Shown: positions 34,041 through 48,600 of the stretch, one piece after another
Layout: the number at the start of each line of letters is the position of its first letter
Position numbering within the stretch: the stretch's first letter is position 1
From: Acanthaster planci
Taxonomy: Eukaryota; Echinodermata; Asteroidea; Valvatida; Acanthasteridae
DNA: 64,000 nucleotides
Assembly: GCF_001949145.1 (NCBI RefSeq)
Contig: NW_019091427.1
Coordinates: 1,348,488-1,412,487, forward strand
Reading direction: 5' to 3'
Notes under the pieces: generated by a model
The model's input: only the letters and a program-made list of their open reading frames with translations
Database searches by the model: none
Told to the model about the DNA's origin: nothing
Program-made: the position numbers and the translations under genes

Positions 34041-37000
34041 TTAACTGACCGTTACTTTCTCCAGACGGTGGACCACTCCCTCTAAACCTTTCTCCTCGGC
34101 GATTCTAAGGGCCGTGTTGTTGCAGTGGTCCTTCAAGCTTGGATCGGCTCCGGCCTCCAGCAGGAAGTCAATGCATTCCTTGCTGTTCTTCAGCACAGCC
34201 TGGAAACCGAGGATAAATTTACGTGCAATGAACCTGTCAGCATTCTTGCTGGAGAGGAAGGCAGAGACCTGCCACCTCACTGGAACTGTTAAAGAGTCCA
34301 TGGTGAGTTTACAAAATAAATATAACCAGTGGTGCCACCTCCCTGAGCAGACACACTATGCGCCTACAGAAAAGCCCACATAAATGCATATGGCACAGTA
34401 CATGATGCTTGCCAACCAATGCTATTCTTTTCATGTAAATAAGGGATTCGTCAATATCTGAGGAACTGGCGAAGGGTACATGTAAGCACATGTATGTAAG
34501 GCATCATTGAAGTAAGACTATACAACCTTCTCCCACTGTAGACCCCTGTGTCCGTGAAGGATGTCACGAAGAAAATATCATCAATCAAGGTTTGCAAAGC
34601 ATATCCAGGACTTTTCCTAACCCTAACCCCCTAGGGACCATTGAAATCCTGCATAACCTTGTTGGGTTCAGCATGGTTAGGCTTAAGGGAGGGGGCTGCA
34701 AAATTCGAGAGTTCATGCGTTCATGGAGGGGTGAGGCTGAAGATTGGGAGGTTTTAAAGCACTTTTTGGAGAAAAGGAAATAACCTTGTCTCAAAAATCG
34801 TGCTCCTCTTACTGTTGACTTTGAAACCGAAAAAAAAGAAAGAAACTCTCAACCTTTAACCAGGGATCAACCAAGGATGGTTTGGTTGGCAATGGCATAT
34901 GCAGCAGGGGGACAGTTACAACCCCCCCTCCCGAATGTCGCCAATTTTTTCAGATGGGGTGAAGATCCTTTTGCAAATAAAAGAACATGGACTATTAGTT
35001 TAAAAAAAATCTCGTTCTTCTCCCCACATGGACCCAAAACTTGGATATGTTAGTTTGTCAAACCCGTGAAGCAGCAAACAACCTCTACCTCACTATCAGC
35101 ACTTACCATATGAAGTGGGGTATTCCCACAGTAGTCCTTGGCATTCATATCTTCCCCAGCTGCGAAAAAAGCTTCCAGCATATCCCTGTCATCCAATGCA
35201 GCTGCACTGATAGTTAAAACAAGAAAGAAAACAAGGTTGATGAGAACATATTGGGGGAACTGCGAGTATAAGACAGTTGTACAAGTTTGCAGTGACCGCA
35301 TTATGACAAGGAATCCAAACTAGGTTCCGGGGTACCAGACTGTTGATATCAGGAACCCATTCTTAATCATGGGAATGGTAACATTTTATAAGCAACTGTC
35401 CAAATGACTCAGTAACATTGCAGACAAAGCAAAACTTAAGTAATGTTTGGAAGAGACACAAGGGAGTTTGAATGCAATTTTTCACATAGTTTCTTCTGTT
35501 CCTTTGACATTTGGGGTAAGCTTTCTCTTGCAGGTGTCTAGGTATCCACATTTACATCAGTAGGTTATGAATCCTTTTCCCCACACAATATGTAAATGCA
35601 CCTTACAAAGTACTCTGTAAAACAATTGACTCTCGGTGGTTCTGCTAAAAATCACGCAGCAGGACACTGTAGCCATTATCTGAGGGCTTTATAGTGAGTG
35701 TATGGCACAATGTGCTCAATCTGGTCTATATGGGTAATTCCAGATTAGGGGTCCAACAGTGTGACATTTTTGTGTCCCTGTTACATCTGATGACCTTTGT
35801 TATTTGACATGGAAATATCACTGAATTGATTTCAAACTATTACCATTTTCTTTTTGCAGGTAATTTGCATTAATTCCTCACTCTTGGAAATTAGCAAATG
35901 TGTCGGTTCTGAACTTACAAAATCACATGCCAGATGTGACAGGGACACGCAAAAATGGACCCCTAATTTCTGGAATTTTCCATATACACATGTAGAGTAT
36001 GTGTACCTTTCATCAACACAGAGAGGTTTGTCAAATTTAAACTTTTCTTAAAAAAAAAGAGTAAAAAGAGTAGTTCCCTGTGTAAACAGGTGGACATTTT
36101 CCAGGTATCTGGATGTCTTGCGTTTTTGACATGTTTGATGTAGTAGTCTAGAACTGAATTCAATTATGTGATTTGTGGCTGTGATTTAGGGAGTGAATTT
36201 TGGCACTTTTATGGAAACAATGGCATGGAGCATAACAGGCCAAAAATCTGGTCAGATAAAACATACCAGCACAGTCAATTTTGTTACAAACGACAGATTT
36301 TGATTGGACATACATGTACATGTACAAAGCTCACATGAGAAAGTGCAACTACGATTTCTCACTTTGATGGCAAGTTTGAAACCTGCTAAGTACCCATAAG
36401 GACTGATGATTTTCTTTAATATATCATTGTTTAATTTCTTTGATTTGTTTTTAAAATTGAAAAGGGGTTGGGAGCCAGATGATGTTTGATACTATTGCAG
36501 AATTTTTTTGTAAACATCGTCCATGTATGCAAATTACCATGTTATAAAATAAGTCCATTTCTGGCAGTAAGCAGTGAAACCAGCGTGAATTCAAAGGGTA
36601 ACATTAACTTCAGCCATCTTTTCCTCCCCCCCCCACATTTTTGGGAAAGGATCACAAGAGAGATGTTGAATGTCCAACCCCATCCATTCTGCTATGCTGC
36701 ATTTAAATTCTCTAGAAAAGATTTTCAAGCTAAAGGTCAACAAATATAACTCTGTTTCATGTCATAAAACTTCTCAGAGCATGTACTAAACTTTGTTGCT
36801 TGTAAATGAAGACCTCCAGTTCTTGGTCATGTATGTGCATGACTCGTCCGTCTTGTGACTACGGATACAGAGCTGGTGTTTCATCTGCATTCAATTTAAA
36901 TGACTTACTGGCAAAGAATTGTGCCAAGTTCATGTTGATGACTGGTATGAATGAGGTGACCGCCTGTCTTCTTAATCAGCTTTATGACCTCAAGATTCCT

Positions 37001-40000
37001 GGCAGAATGAAATGAACGTTCGTAAATTTAAATGTTTTTTTTTTTTGGTAACTGCACATAAAGGGAAAATATGAAGCATGTCAATCCACCAATCGGGGGA
37101 AAACGTACATGTCCCTGTTCAAGATGATCATTCCTTTTGGCGAGAAATGAAAGGGAAAGATGGTAAAATTTGAAGGAGACTTAACAAAGGAGTTGATACA
37201 GTACACAGGGGTAAAGGACACACCACTGACTTTTTGGCAATTATCCACACTTACTTTGTTCTAATGCTGTCAAAGAAAGGTGAATTTCCAAATGAGTCCT
37301 TGACATAGATCGAGCAACCTCTTTCCAGCAGGTATTCCACAACTTTGACATTTTTAGTGCCAGCCGCCAAATGAAGTGGTGTTCGCCCATCGTAGTCTGC
37401 AAGACTCAGGTCACCTCCCTTTGTTGGGTGATTTAAATTAAAGGGAATATAACAAGATAAACAAAGAAATATGCCTTTCTCTCCAAACTTCCCACCCATG
37501 AGATAGAAACAAATTTGACTGAAACTGAATGCATGCACCTGTTTCGATTGGGCCTGCTTATATATGTGACCCGCTCTGCAAAAAAGGGTAATGAGTCGCA
37601 CAATGCCAAAACATGGTATGGCCTGTTTTATTTGGAGAGGGTAAAATTTCTTCAAATATGTGATTTTGGGTTTTTTCCTTTAATAGCTTCTATAACATTG
37701 ATACTTTCAGAATTTGTGACAACAAGCACTTATACTGATGAATAAAGATGAAAAACTGATCATTCAGTAGGAAATCCTACATAGCATTGTGTTTCCAAGT
37801 GCTACACTTTATGAGCTTTTTCTTGAAAAGTGCTTTTATTGAATCCAAATATGTATATATATCTATAAATATACATCTCCGGAATGAAGTGCACTACATG
37901 GGTCATTCATATATCAAATTGTAGCTTTTGATGTACAGAATCCAGCCATATCAAAAACTCATAACCTGAATCTGGTGACTTATTTCCCAATTTTCCAGAG
38001 CCGGTCACAAACCTCTTGTCATCCTAATAAAATTGCAAACCGTAAGCCCGTGAAGTCACGCCCTGCTGAAGTCCCTGACACCAGCTGGCTGCAACAGGGA
38101 ACAAAGATTACAGGCTGAATTCACAGCCTAAATGTCAATCTGGTGAATAATGAACCACTGAGACCTCAGAATACAGTGTTCAACTCTAGCTGTGCTGGAA
38201 AGAGAATATAGCAGTTTCTGGGCACCGCACCACATTATAGACACCCTATTTTGCCGAAGCTATTGCAAACTTTCACCAGTTGTTTATAAAAAATAAACCA
38301 ACAACAAAACAGATGGATGAAAAAATGAGCGATTAGAACAAGGAAAGATGAAGAAACAATGATATCTGGTGATTTCCTACTTACACATTCCCTGTAATAT
38401 TTGAGTGATGCTAAGTCTCCATTTTTTGCTGCAGCACACATCAGCGGAGGGAAGAGGGCATCTTGTACAGCTTTCACTTCCTGAATCAACATAACAGAGT
38501 CTCTTTCATAGAGAGCTTCCTTCCCCCCAAGATTCCCTCAAGTGGTATATAATATGACACCGCACAATCTGGGCCCTTTCTGCAAGGCTGTAGGCCTGGC
38601 TGAAATACTCAGGCATCAAAATTTTGTCTGTCAGGCTAGAGTGAACACCAGACAGTCCTTCACGTGTTTGTAAGTGTCCAGTAAATGAAGATAGGAATTT
38701 TTAAAGAATTTTGAAAACAGAAAAAATTGATAAATGTCCCCGCCAAGCACCATCATTGATAACTGCCCCAGCAGGAAGTGGTTAAGCTCTTTTGGTCACA
38801 TAAATTTCCTGGATAATGAGGTAAAGTGTCTTGCTCATGGACAGTACACCGAGACCCAGCAAAAAGCATTCCCATGTGATTTTCACAGCATTTCTCCTCC
38901 ACCACACAGAATTGGCCAGTGTGTGTCCTGTTAGAAGTGATGCATCTGTAGTCAAAGAGATGCCATGTATTAAACTTCCCAAGCTTAAAAATGTAGTCAT
39001 TTTATATGGTACTGACCACTCATATTTTTCCCTCTTCATGCACACATGCATGATAAGCATTCAAATAGTGAAAGTTTCACCAGGCACAAATAGTAAAAGT
39101 GACTTTTGAATTTTGAACGTTAGAACTTTATTTTGACCAACCTGACTACTGGTGACATTTAGAGTGTCCACCACTGCCCGGATGAATTCGCTGTCCTTCA
39201 GCGTCATGCTGTCTTTGTGCCGGCCTCCCAATTTGATCTCGCCTCGCAGGTTGCAGCGTAGCCTTGCCAGCTTCTCCTCCTGGGACAGCTCCTCTTTGCC
39301 CAGGATGTAGCAGAGCTTGGTCAGGGCCGCCTCTGGCGTAATGTCACCACCAGGAATGACACCTGCTTCAAGCAGCGACTGTAACAGGTTCACAGCACAG
39401 AAAAGAGTTCATGAATGTGCCCGTTTCAAATCTTTTGAATCTGCCATCTGAAATACATTACTGCACAATTTCCAACATGTTCACGGAACTGGTTTAATAT
39501 GTCATTTATCGAGCTCAAATTTTGACTTCAGCGTGTTTAACTTGTGTGCACATTTCCAGAGGTAACATTCAGTGAAGCAGGGTATGCTTTTAAACTGGGG
39601 CAGTGTCACAGACAAAGTTCTGTGCACGTCAAATTTAAAGACGTTGCACCTTTGACGTTTAGGGGAAATTGCTTTAACAAGGCACTCAATCTGACCTACA
39701 CATGTGCGTCAGCAATAACCTTATGTAAAACAAAACAAAATCACAGAAACTGATATGCATGTATGTATTCACTGCATGTAGTGACATAATTATTCACCGG
39801 GTAAACATGCACGTGTACATAGTTTCTGACAAAATGTCAGGTGTTTTCTCTCGTGCATTTCTAGCATGTTTGTTTAACATCCTAGCTCAGGGATAATCCT
39901 TGATGGCATTCTCTTGTAATACATATAAGTATGTGTACGTGATGCATGTTCTTCCACTTTATGTATGTACATGTGCACGTACTCGTTCTTATCCAGGTTT

Positions 40001-43000
40001 AGGGTTGGCAGAACGGACATTATCTTGGTACAAATAGAATTAAGTTATGCAAGAACTTTTTTTGCAAATTTCTTGCTTTATCGCTGAATCTTGTAAGAGT
40101 GATGTGTCCCAGGTAGAGCACTGGCCGAATAGTTGGGACAACACCCCCTAAGCACTGCAAGGCCAGCTCATGGGAAAATTAGCAACTGTTATAACGAGCT
40201 GGGATCATCCAACCGTCAATAGGACTCTCCTATGGTGAATACTGATGCTGCAGATGAGGAGAAACAAAGGCACCTGTGTATTAGGCTGGTATCCACCAAT
40301 GCTCACCACATGTAGCAAAAGCAACAGCCATGTACATGTCTTACATTTTGGATATATCTTTAGTATCTATTCCCAAACATGACTTTACTTTCGAGTCACA
40401 AGGTCAAAGCAAGTTTTAAAAATAACACATTTCGTTTTTTACAGCTCCCCTGCCATGCTATGGATTGCTTTTCTTGTGAGCAGTCGCAGATAGTCTGCTG
40501 ATATGGAGATTGGAGGCCATGTGTTACATACGTGCACCTTGAGTTGACATACAGCGAGCTAGTGTTGATGACAGGCCACATGACAGGCTCTAAACCAATG
40601 GGAATAGCCAAGCTGTCTTAGGTATTTATGAATGTAAAATCAAAGTTATTCATCAAAATTCCATGGAAAAGGACTAAATCATCAGGCTGTAGACAATCAA
40701 GAACAACAGAGAGACGGGTGAAAGAAGAAAGCATTTCAAGATTAAAGGAATTTAGAGAGCGGAACATGAGTTTGGAAGCGTATGTATTCATGATTATAAC
40801 AAACTGACCTTTCCGGTGCGATAGAATGGTGACACCGTGCCCCTAGCACACTGTGTGCAATTGATAATCAGCATGCCTCGCCCTGTGGCTTCCCGGACGA
40901 CCTCAATCAGGTCCTTACGATCGTCCGGGCCATTCCCTGCCCCAAACGTCTGCATGACCACTCCCCTCATGGGGGGATTTAGGAAAGCCTGAACCTGTAA
41001 GGTTTCGATGACGGAAAAGGAAAATCTAAGGTGTAAATTGGTGAATGGATGATGGAGAAAGGGGGTTTGGGAAGAGAATGTGTTGTTAAAAATATTTTAA
41101 ATGCACTAATCACTTAAAATCTTGATTGGCCTTTGAACGGCACGGTACATGTATCACTGGCGAGGTGCGGCCAATAAGCATGGAAAGCCATTTTACTGAT
41201 GTGCTTCATTGGTTACTCTCTTCTTGTTTCTGCTTAAATTCTACGTTGTTAATAAATCTTAACCCATACTGAAAATTTAAAGGCTTTCAAAACTGCATAT
41301 GTGCACATAAAAAACGGCACACTTTGTCAACAAATAGGCCTAATAGCACAGTTTAGGTGTACAAGATTCATGTCGAAAAAAAAAAAATAACTCTATGTCT
41401 GGGCAATTAGCCTACGTAGTGATGCCATCCAACTTTGTTCACACATGTGCTCTCTCGAAGGAGTCAAGAAAGTCGGATTTGAAACTCCATTGGAAAGCAT
41501 ACCCATAGTACATCCATGCAACTAAAGCATTAGATCATCAGTTTAGCACGTACCGCCTCCTTAGTGATACCAGGAAACAGCCTAAGGAGACCCACGTGGC
41601 TTTCCATGGAGGAATGGACTCGGAAACTCTCCAAGCTATTTGGTCTGAAGAGGCTCTCCCAAGCCACTGGAGAAGACAAGAAAGGAACTTTTGTGAAACA
41701 AAAACACCCAGGAATTGGCATTTACAATCCTGCAGCTGGCGCAAGTGACATTTGTGACTTAGCCAAAATGCACATGTGTGTCATCCTTATGGATGCAGGC
41801 GGAATGAATCGGTGCCACTACAGTAACGTCATCCACTCTGATTAGTCTACTAACATGTTACTAAGATCAGAATATTTACAAGAAGATAAGGGTTTGAGAG
41901 GCACCCGGCGAACAAGAAACTACTGAACAGCCAAGGTACCGTATGGCAGTACAGATTACCAACTGCAATACACGTACATGCATACATGTACATGTACATC
42001 AGGAGATGTCATTAACGTTTCATACAGATGGAAGCTGGGTATACATGCAAAAATTAATGGAAAAACAGTATTACATGGTAGGAACTGAAATATTGAAGCT
42101 GTCAGGTATTATACCAGCTACAAGGAATTATTGCAGAGGCTGAAATTGACAGCTCCACGAGCCCTAAACTGGTTCACAATGTTTTGCTTTTTTTTTTCTT
42201 TTTGGTGGGCCACTTTTCAAAATGTAATGTAAATACCGGAACATGAGGACTTTACCTTCAATGTTGACTGCCATTTTCACCAGTGGTGGGAAATTAGGCG
42301 AGTCAAAACAGCTAAAGCTTTCACTGGATACTTTCACGACCCGATTGCCTCGATATAACTTATCATTGAAGTACAATGCCACCTGAATGATATGAAAAGT
42401 AATATATTCAAATACACAAGTACATGTACAGGGACATGTATGCATATTTGTACTTGGAATACTTAGTTGGTAACATTTCTGCTAAATGTATGTATACAAA
42501 AAGCTACCATATTTGATAGATCTAAACTTATGTGGAAATCTAGCGCTAGCACCATGCAAGGATACGATCTCCTTGTGAGTCTGTATGGTTCTGAAAAGAA
42601 CTGTTCAGAACCATACAGACTCACAAAGAGATCGTATCCTTGCATGGTGCCTTTCAGAACCATACAGACTCACAAAGAGATCGTATCCTTGCATGGTGCT
42701 ACTGCAAGCTTTCCACCTTAGTTGTCTGTCACCATGAATAGCTTGAAATCCCATCAGATCTAAACTTATACTGTTTAAAAAATTGCTGATTTTTACTTCT
42801 CCTGGAAAAGTTTGCCTTATCTGTAATTAGGGCGTGTACAGTCAGTTTATCCATGTGTTAACTTAACACAGACTTTAATTCAGAGTTGCTGCACATGTAC
42901 TTGTAGCACAGTTTATCCTGCCAACATCATACATGTACATGTAGTTCCTATTTTCATGTAGCATGTAATGGGCACCAGTGATTGTCTTTTTGAGCAACTA

Positions 43001-45620
43001 AGACATTATCCATACCAGTGATGGACAAATTATACATTTAATTTTCATGGTTTGTAATTGGCTTGCTATTTTCAGTGCGTCAATATGATACCAGTGTACT
43101 GGTTATAACGTATGCAGTAAGATAAGTTGCAGCACTTGTAGCTTTACGATAGTGGTATAAATTTTGGCAACCTTGTGTTATGAACACATATTACGAATGA
43201 ATTTTTACTTTTTTGTGGTTTGGTTTTCATGTTGCAAATTCTTCAAACGCTGTGTTTAAAACTTTTCCCATTCAATGCTTGACAAATTGCAGTTAATCCG
43301 TATATGAAATTGGTTCATAATTTGGAGCCTGTTCCTAGCATGGTCGGTCGGTAGTTGCCAAGTTCTGATGCACAGTGCCAAAAAAACTCACAATTTAATC
43401 AGAGACAATCCAGACAGGCTGCATGTAAAAGGTCCTCTTGTTATCATGACTAACCTCTGGAATGACAAAATGGCCGGCAATGTAGATAGCTCCTTGCAGA
43501 TTGTCCCGTCCGTCGCTGCGAAGTTCGGGCAGGGGCACCTGCGCCCCGGTCAGTATGACCGGCTTGCCAAGATTCTCCAGCATGTAAGATAGCGCCGATG
43601 AGGTGTACGCCATGGTGTCTGTGCCGTGGAGGATGACAAAGCCGTCATATCGCCTGTAGTACCGGCTGATGTCCTCTGCCATCTCCACCCAGTCGGTAAT
43701 GTTGAGATTACTGGAGTCCTTCAGGACCTTGTACTCATGGATGTCGTAGATCACGCGGACTCCTTCTTGGGATATACTGAAGCATGCAGGGGAAACAATA
43801 AATACTTCCAAAATTTAATAAATCTGGGGAGACATCTGAATGATTCCTTTGTGAACGGCAGCTGGACTTTTTTCTGCAACCAGACTGAAGGTTAGAAATG
43901 GGGAAAAAGTAGAATGAAATCATGAGGGTCACTGCATGGCGCACACAAATTTGAAAAGACAAGCAAACTTACATATGAGCGGTTGTAACACTTCCCATTA
44001 TCCAATGCATTCTTGTGAAGTAAGTAGAAGGGTTCAGCTTTCAGGACAAGGCATGAAGTAAATCTCTTTGTTCAAGTCCACAATGTACACCGATCTGAGT
44101 AACAGAGCACCATACGCACATGCACGTGCAGGTGTACCAAGGATGCCCTTCAAAACCTTCCTCAATGGCAGATGCATCAGGTCAGCTGTCCAGGTTCTGA
44201 ATTGTAGAAGGTCTGGGAATTGCTTCAAGAAAGTGTCATTTATTTTTTCATCCCTCAAGAGACCTTCCCCTACCCCTCAGGAAAGGTGCCGGGGCTTGAT
44301 ATCTCTTGAATCAGAATTTGTTGGCACAAGTATTCAGTACTTACGGCAAGGCAAAGGGTCTCTCCTCCATTCCAGGAGATGGATCAAGTAGGGATGCGTA
44401 CTCCTCATCATTCAGCATGGGCATCGCTCGCACCAGTTTGTGGAAGTACCCGGGACGCACCACATAGACTACAACATGGAACATGCACTACATGAATGAA
44501 AACTTGGCTTTTGTTGCAAGCAAAGTTACATCCCGAAAATCTATTTCAGTTTAAAAAATACTGAAAAACTAAACAAAATTTACTACTTTAGTTCAGTCAG
44601 TTTAACTCCAAAATGGTACGGCCAGCTTTCTCTGACGTTCCATATGAGACTGGTCTGAAAAATATTAAGTTTTTCTAAAGTGAATACCTCAAAGTTTTGC
44701 CTGCTAAATGTGGCTTTTTAGGTCACGTTATTGCTTTTAGATGGCTAAATAGTCATTGCAGGGAAACATTGGCAGCATCTGCATACATGTACGCACCTGT
44801 ATTACAAAGTCACCACTACAAAGCCATAACAAATGACCAACATATAAACATCACCATCTCCATCATCACAATCCTCAACATGGTGTACATATGAATATGT
44901 TCTAACTGCTCACGAAACGTATATACCTCAACATGCATGTCCATGAATCTTTACAAACATGAACATGTAGGCCTGCTTGTTCACATCTGTATGAAATGCA
45001 ATGGCACACAATTTCAAGCATGTGTTACCATGGTTACATGTGTTATGTAGGCTTGAGTTAATTCCATTATTTTTTTATACCATCCCCATCATGTTTTGAT
45101 GCTTTTGCCAAACCGGAAAATGTATATAGACCTAAAAAAGGTCTAGTACTGGTAGACGATAACGTTAAGTTAGTCTAGGCCAACTAGTTAACTAATGTTA
45201 ACTTGAAAAAAAAAAAGGATTAGTCCTTCCTCCATGGGCTAACTGAGCAGAATTTTTGTGAAGGCCTCGTTTATTAAGCCTGTTGCCATGATTAGCATTG
45301 GGAGAAATCCTTTCATCAACAATAACATGACGCAACTAACCGTCATTTTCTTTGTACATGCCGATGGTTCCCCCTGCGTACAAGACCAATACCCTAGACT
45401 CGGTCTCCTCCGCGAATGATGAATCCTTGCCAGAGAGTTTACGTGACCGAACGCGAAGCGGCTTAGGACGAATTGGTGCACGGAGGGGCCCTCCAACGTC
45501 ACTGCCACTGCCATGACTGCCGGCTGTACCGGCACGTCCTCCAGCACCACGGCCGACAGCCAGCGTCGAGATCTGAAGCACTGATGAGCTTTGCCCTTCC
45601 ATCTTAGGAGATGAATTCAC
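34041..45620 (-). CDS. ASPG: L-asparaginase / 60-kDa lysophospholipase-type protein with C-terminal ankyrin repeats, 11 exons, about 635 aa
   Basis: Exons (minus): 45620-45341, 44468-44345, 43776-43455, 42382-42256, 41666-41554, 40994-40809, 39378-39142, 38480-38385, 37418-37255, 35206-35107, 34199-34041; phases 1,2,0,1,0,0,0,0,2,0 join in frame. Catalytic signatures of bacterial-type asparaginase are intact: [16 protein letters not shown] (Thr85) and [19 protein letters not shown] (Thr187, Asp188), followed by [20 protein letters not shown]. The domain continues through [20 protein letters not shown] and [11 protein letters not shown]. Exons 8-11 encode ankyrin repeats ([38 protein letters not shown]). 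This order, asparaginase then ankyrins, is that of mammalian ASPG (573 aa). The protein hydrolyses asparagine to aspartate and ammonia in the cytosol (family knowledge). A Ser/Gly-rich N-terminal extension of about 75 residues precedes the domain. Met at residue 7 is an alternative start. Confidence 0.95.
34888..35052. repeat. Short dispersed element, about 165 bp, with weak inverted ends
   Basis: Begins GGCAATGGCATATGCAGCAG and ends GGACCCAAAACTTGGATATG. The ends resemble, in inverse, those of the relics at 838-855 and 24368-24387. It sits in the last ASPG intron, about 55 bp past the exon 10 donor. Confidence 0.4.
35732..35982. mobile_element. MITE, about 250-bp family, copy 1
   Basis: Left end GGGTAATTCCAGATTAGGGG and right end CCCCTAATTTCTGGAATTTTCC are inverted, and the pairing continues through GTGTCCCTGTTACATCTGA against CAGATGTGACAGGGACAC. 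Two further copies lie at 55005-55234 and 62357-62577. No ORF. It is in an ASPG intron. Confidence 0.75.
42547..42701. repeat. 49-nt unit in one inverted and two direct copies (hairpin)
   Basis: The unit starting TTCAGAACCATACAGACTCA and ending CCTTGCATGGTGC occurs at 42604-42652 and again at 42653-42701. Its reverse complement occupies 42547-42594, with one obvious mismatch (CTCC for CTCT). The spacer between the inverted arms is only about 9 nt. The near-perfect identity suggests a recent origin. It lies in ASPG intron 3, about 165 bp upstream of exon 4. Confidence 0.9.
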
Positions 45621-48600
45621 TTATCGTTCCACCTTTGAGACCCTAATAGAATGAGTCTTGGTAGAACCAAATCTGCTGCTTTTTTGGTGTTTTTCATATA
45701 ATTGCGTCCGGGATCGTTCACCACTAGTTGGAGCTTAGAGCATGGAGCTGTAAAAAGTTTTACACATGCAGCTAGTGTGCATGTGCCGTATACGCGTACC
45801 GTGCTTACGTGCATAAGGAGGCCGGCCACGCGTGCTAATAATTTGTGTATCCTAAACATGGAGGTGTGTCGCAAAGAGATTCTCCTCATTGGTCTCTGAT
45901 ATGTATACGGAAACATATAAAGGCCATCAACATTTTTCTCCCCGCGGTGCAGTGAGGGAATCGAAAAGCGAGAGGGGAACTGTCTGAATGGTTTGGCACA
46001 GTACACCTCGGCTATCCATGTCTTTCATGATGTTTACATCCAAAAGTGTACTTTTTTAAATTCCTCTATTACCCGAACGATTTTCAAAGTAGCGGTATAA
46101 GCTTGTATGATGTAGTTGTAAGCAAGCATTAACTGCCTACATGTACACGTATCATGTATGTGAATTGAAGTGACCGCGCGGCCATCTTGGGATCTAAGTA
46201 CAGGGGCCTCCTGTTGTTGTAACACAGGCCATTTGCGCCAATAACTGTACGTTTATTTATACACTTTACTTAATCTGCATCACATTATGGAGTTAGGAAG
46301 AAGGTCCAGTTTTAGAGGCAAGAGGAAACCGGAGTGCCCGGAGAAAACTTGCAAGAGCGAGTATGGACTGGAAACCAAATGCACTCAAAGCCTGGGCCAA
46401 GCCGGGACTCGAACCCGCCGGGCCTCATTGATGCAAACTTGCGAGGAAAGAACCGCTACGCCGCTAACCCGCTCCCCCAGAGTGGCCTCCTCTTTGATCT
46501 CCATGTCTTTATAATAATCATAGTGGAGATTCATAAATTCCTCAGACAGTCTCCCTATTCAACAAAATGCAACTTGACCGTGTAATAACATTTGATGATG
46601 CCCTCTGAGACTGTGATCAAAAACGGATCTCCATTATAAAAACTGATCAATAGGAAATCGCGCATTGTTCGTGCACAAACTGCACGGCCGAAAAATGGCG
46701 GCACTTCAGGAGGGTCATGTACATGCGAAGTTGGAGCGGCTGTGTATTTAGTCAAAATTGATCATTTTGTGGAGAAAACCTTTTTCTTGTGGGACGGCGG
46801 CTGTGCCCTCAGCCCCGCCCCCTCCCGACAACAAGCAAAAGAATGAATAGAAAATGCGAGAATATCATTTCCAGAATTAACTGACCATTCAAGTTCTTAT
46901 TAAGTAACGAACTTGAAACCAATAATATTAACATGTTTTGTGTATGTATATGTTTTTATTTATTCTTCACATCCCAGTTGTCTACGGTCTTGCTTGGGCA
47001 ATACTTTCTATTTGCTTCGGTTCAATAGTGATTTGTTCAGATCAGTGTACACAAATTTGAGATTTTCACCAAGACCCACAATAGGCTTTGCCAGTAAATA
47101 TGTTGTCCAAACTGTCTATGTGTTTTTCCCTCTGGTTTATGAGCCAACACTGAAAAACTTCATCAGTAAAATAAAATCAAGTCTTAATTTTAATTTTACA
47201 AACTTACAGGAAAAATTGCACTGAAATTCATTCACATATAGAAATAATATTTATTGAAAACCGACATGTGGCATGCGGAAGTGTAATTGTGAGCAGAAAT
47301 TGGGAGTAGGGCTATAACTGAACAGCCAAATTAAGTTACTGCTATTTTACCACAGACACTTGTAAATCAGATGAAAAAAAAAAAACAACTTGTATTTTAA
47401 CAACTACTTTCCTGAATGAAAAAAAGGCGGTTTTAACTGAAAACGGATAATTGTATAATTTAGACAAAGTTTCCTGCATTACATTGACTTTGAATTTCCT
47501 TGTTTATTACTTCAGAAACAGAAACGTCAGCTCTCTGCCTCTCACTTTGGTTGCATCTCAGGACCTTAAAAAGGAATTCTGTCACTCATATCACATCGTT
47601 TGTCACACGATTTGGGTTCATCATCTGCAGATCCGACAAACACAAATCATGGCTTTATTGAAGATTTTTCCAGTGAAATGTAAGGAAAATAAACGACAAA
47701 TCAATCCTTCAGTTTTTCAAACCACTTTTGCTGATAAGTAATTATGTAATGTCTGCTTTTCCGGTATCACACAAGGAGAAAAGTTGAATTCACGGTTGTC
47801 GGCCATATGTTCGATCCAAATTTCTGCCTGCTCAAAAGTAGAAAAGCAGATGGCCGCTTTTCGGTCGCCAGCGAATGAGGGAAAAGTAAAATCTGCTTTT
47901 CTTGAAGCAGAAAAATAGAAATATGCATAAACAAACACTGTCCATTGTGCTTTTTGAGTTGGCAGAAAAGTAGAAAAGTCGAAATTGCATGTTACCAGAA
48001 CATACACTCAGTTCTCTACCATTCTGAGAGCAGAAAAGCAGATGGCCACTTTTCGTCCTCCATAGTGATTGTACAATGAACATGTACCATGGAGGAAGGA
48101 ACACACCTCCATGCATGTCTAAGACCATGTTTTTATCATAACCGACATTTTGCTCGTGTCAAAGCACTGCCATTAGCGAACGAAAAATTTAAATAATGTT
48201 TCGCTAGCAGGAAGTGATATTAGTAACCTCCTGGTGACAGGTCGTGCAGAATGTTGCCAATCACGGTGCAAAGCCATCAGCGGCATTCCCAGGCGGCGCC
48301 CCCCGCCCGTGGGCGATGGGCGCGCAAGGGTGCAGACCACTAATTCAAGTGAGAATTTCTGACCACCTCATCAGCATTAAAAGTGCCCCCCCCACAGTAT
48401 CTTTTGAAAAAAGGAGATTGTTTGGCCCCCAAAATGGTGAGATTGTGTAAATCGTTGCCAGAATCAACTCCCTGGGTCTTTGAGCTTTCATATGGGGGCA
48501 GAAGGGCTGGAAACTACGGTTGAAAAGTGGTCCTAAGTGCCCGAGAAAGTTGAGGGTTNCCCGCAAGGAGCGAAATTATGACATTTGGTCAATTGAGGGC

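Noticed and set aside
42547-42701. CRISPR-like array
   Set aside because: Two abutting units without spacers plus an inverted one, in a eukaryotic intron; not a CRISPR layout.
42904-42942. TACATGTACATGTA runs, here and at many other places, as possible regulatory sites
   Set aside because: The word is spread throughout the window regardless of gene position, so it looks like background simple sequence.
46695-46751. ATGGCGGCACTTCAGGAGG, a promising start codon context
   Set aside because: The frame closes after 18 codons and no good donor follows, so it cannot be tied to a gene.
48244-48438. Possible first exon of the SR-rich gene (open frame ending AATG|GTGAGA, phase 1)
   Set aside because: Phase and donor fit, but the sequence is compositionally unlike the rest and nothing else supports it. 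Kept as a possibility only.
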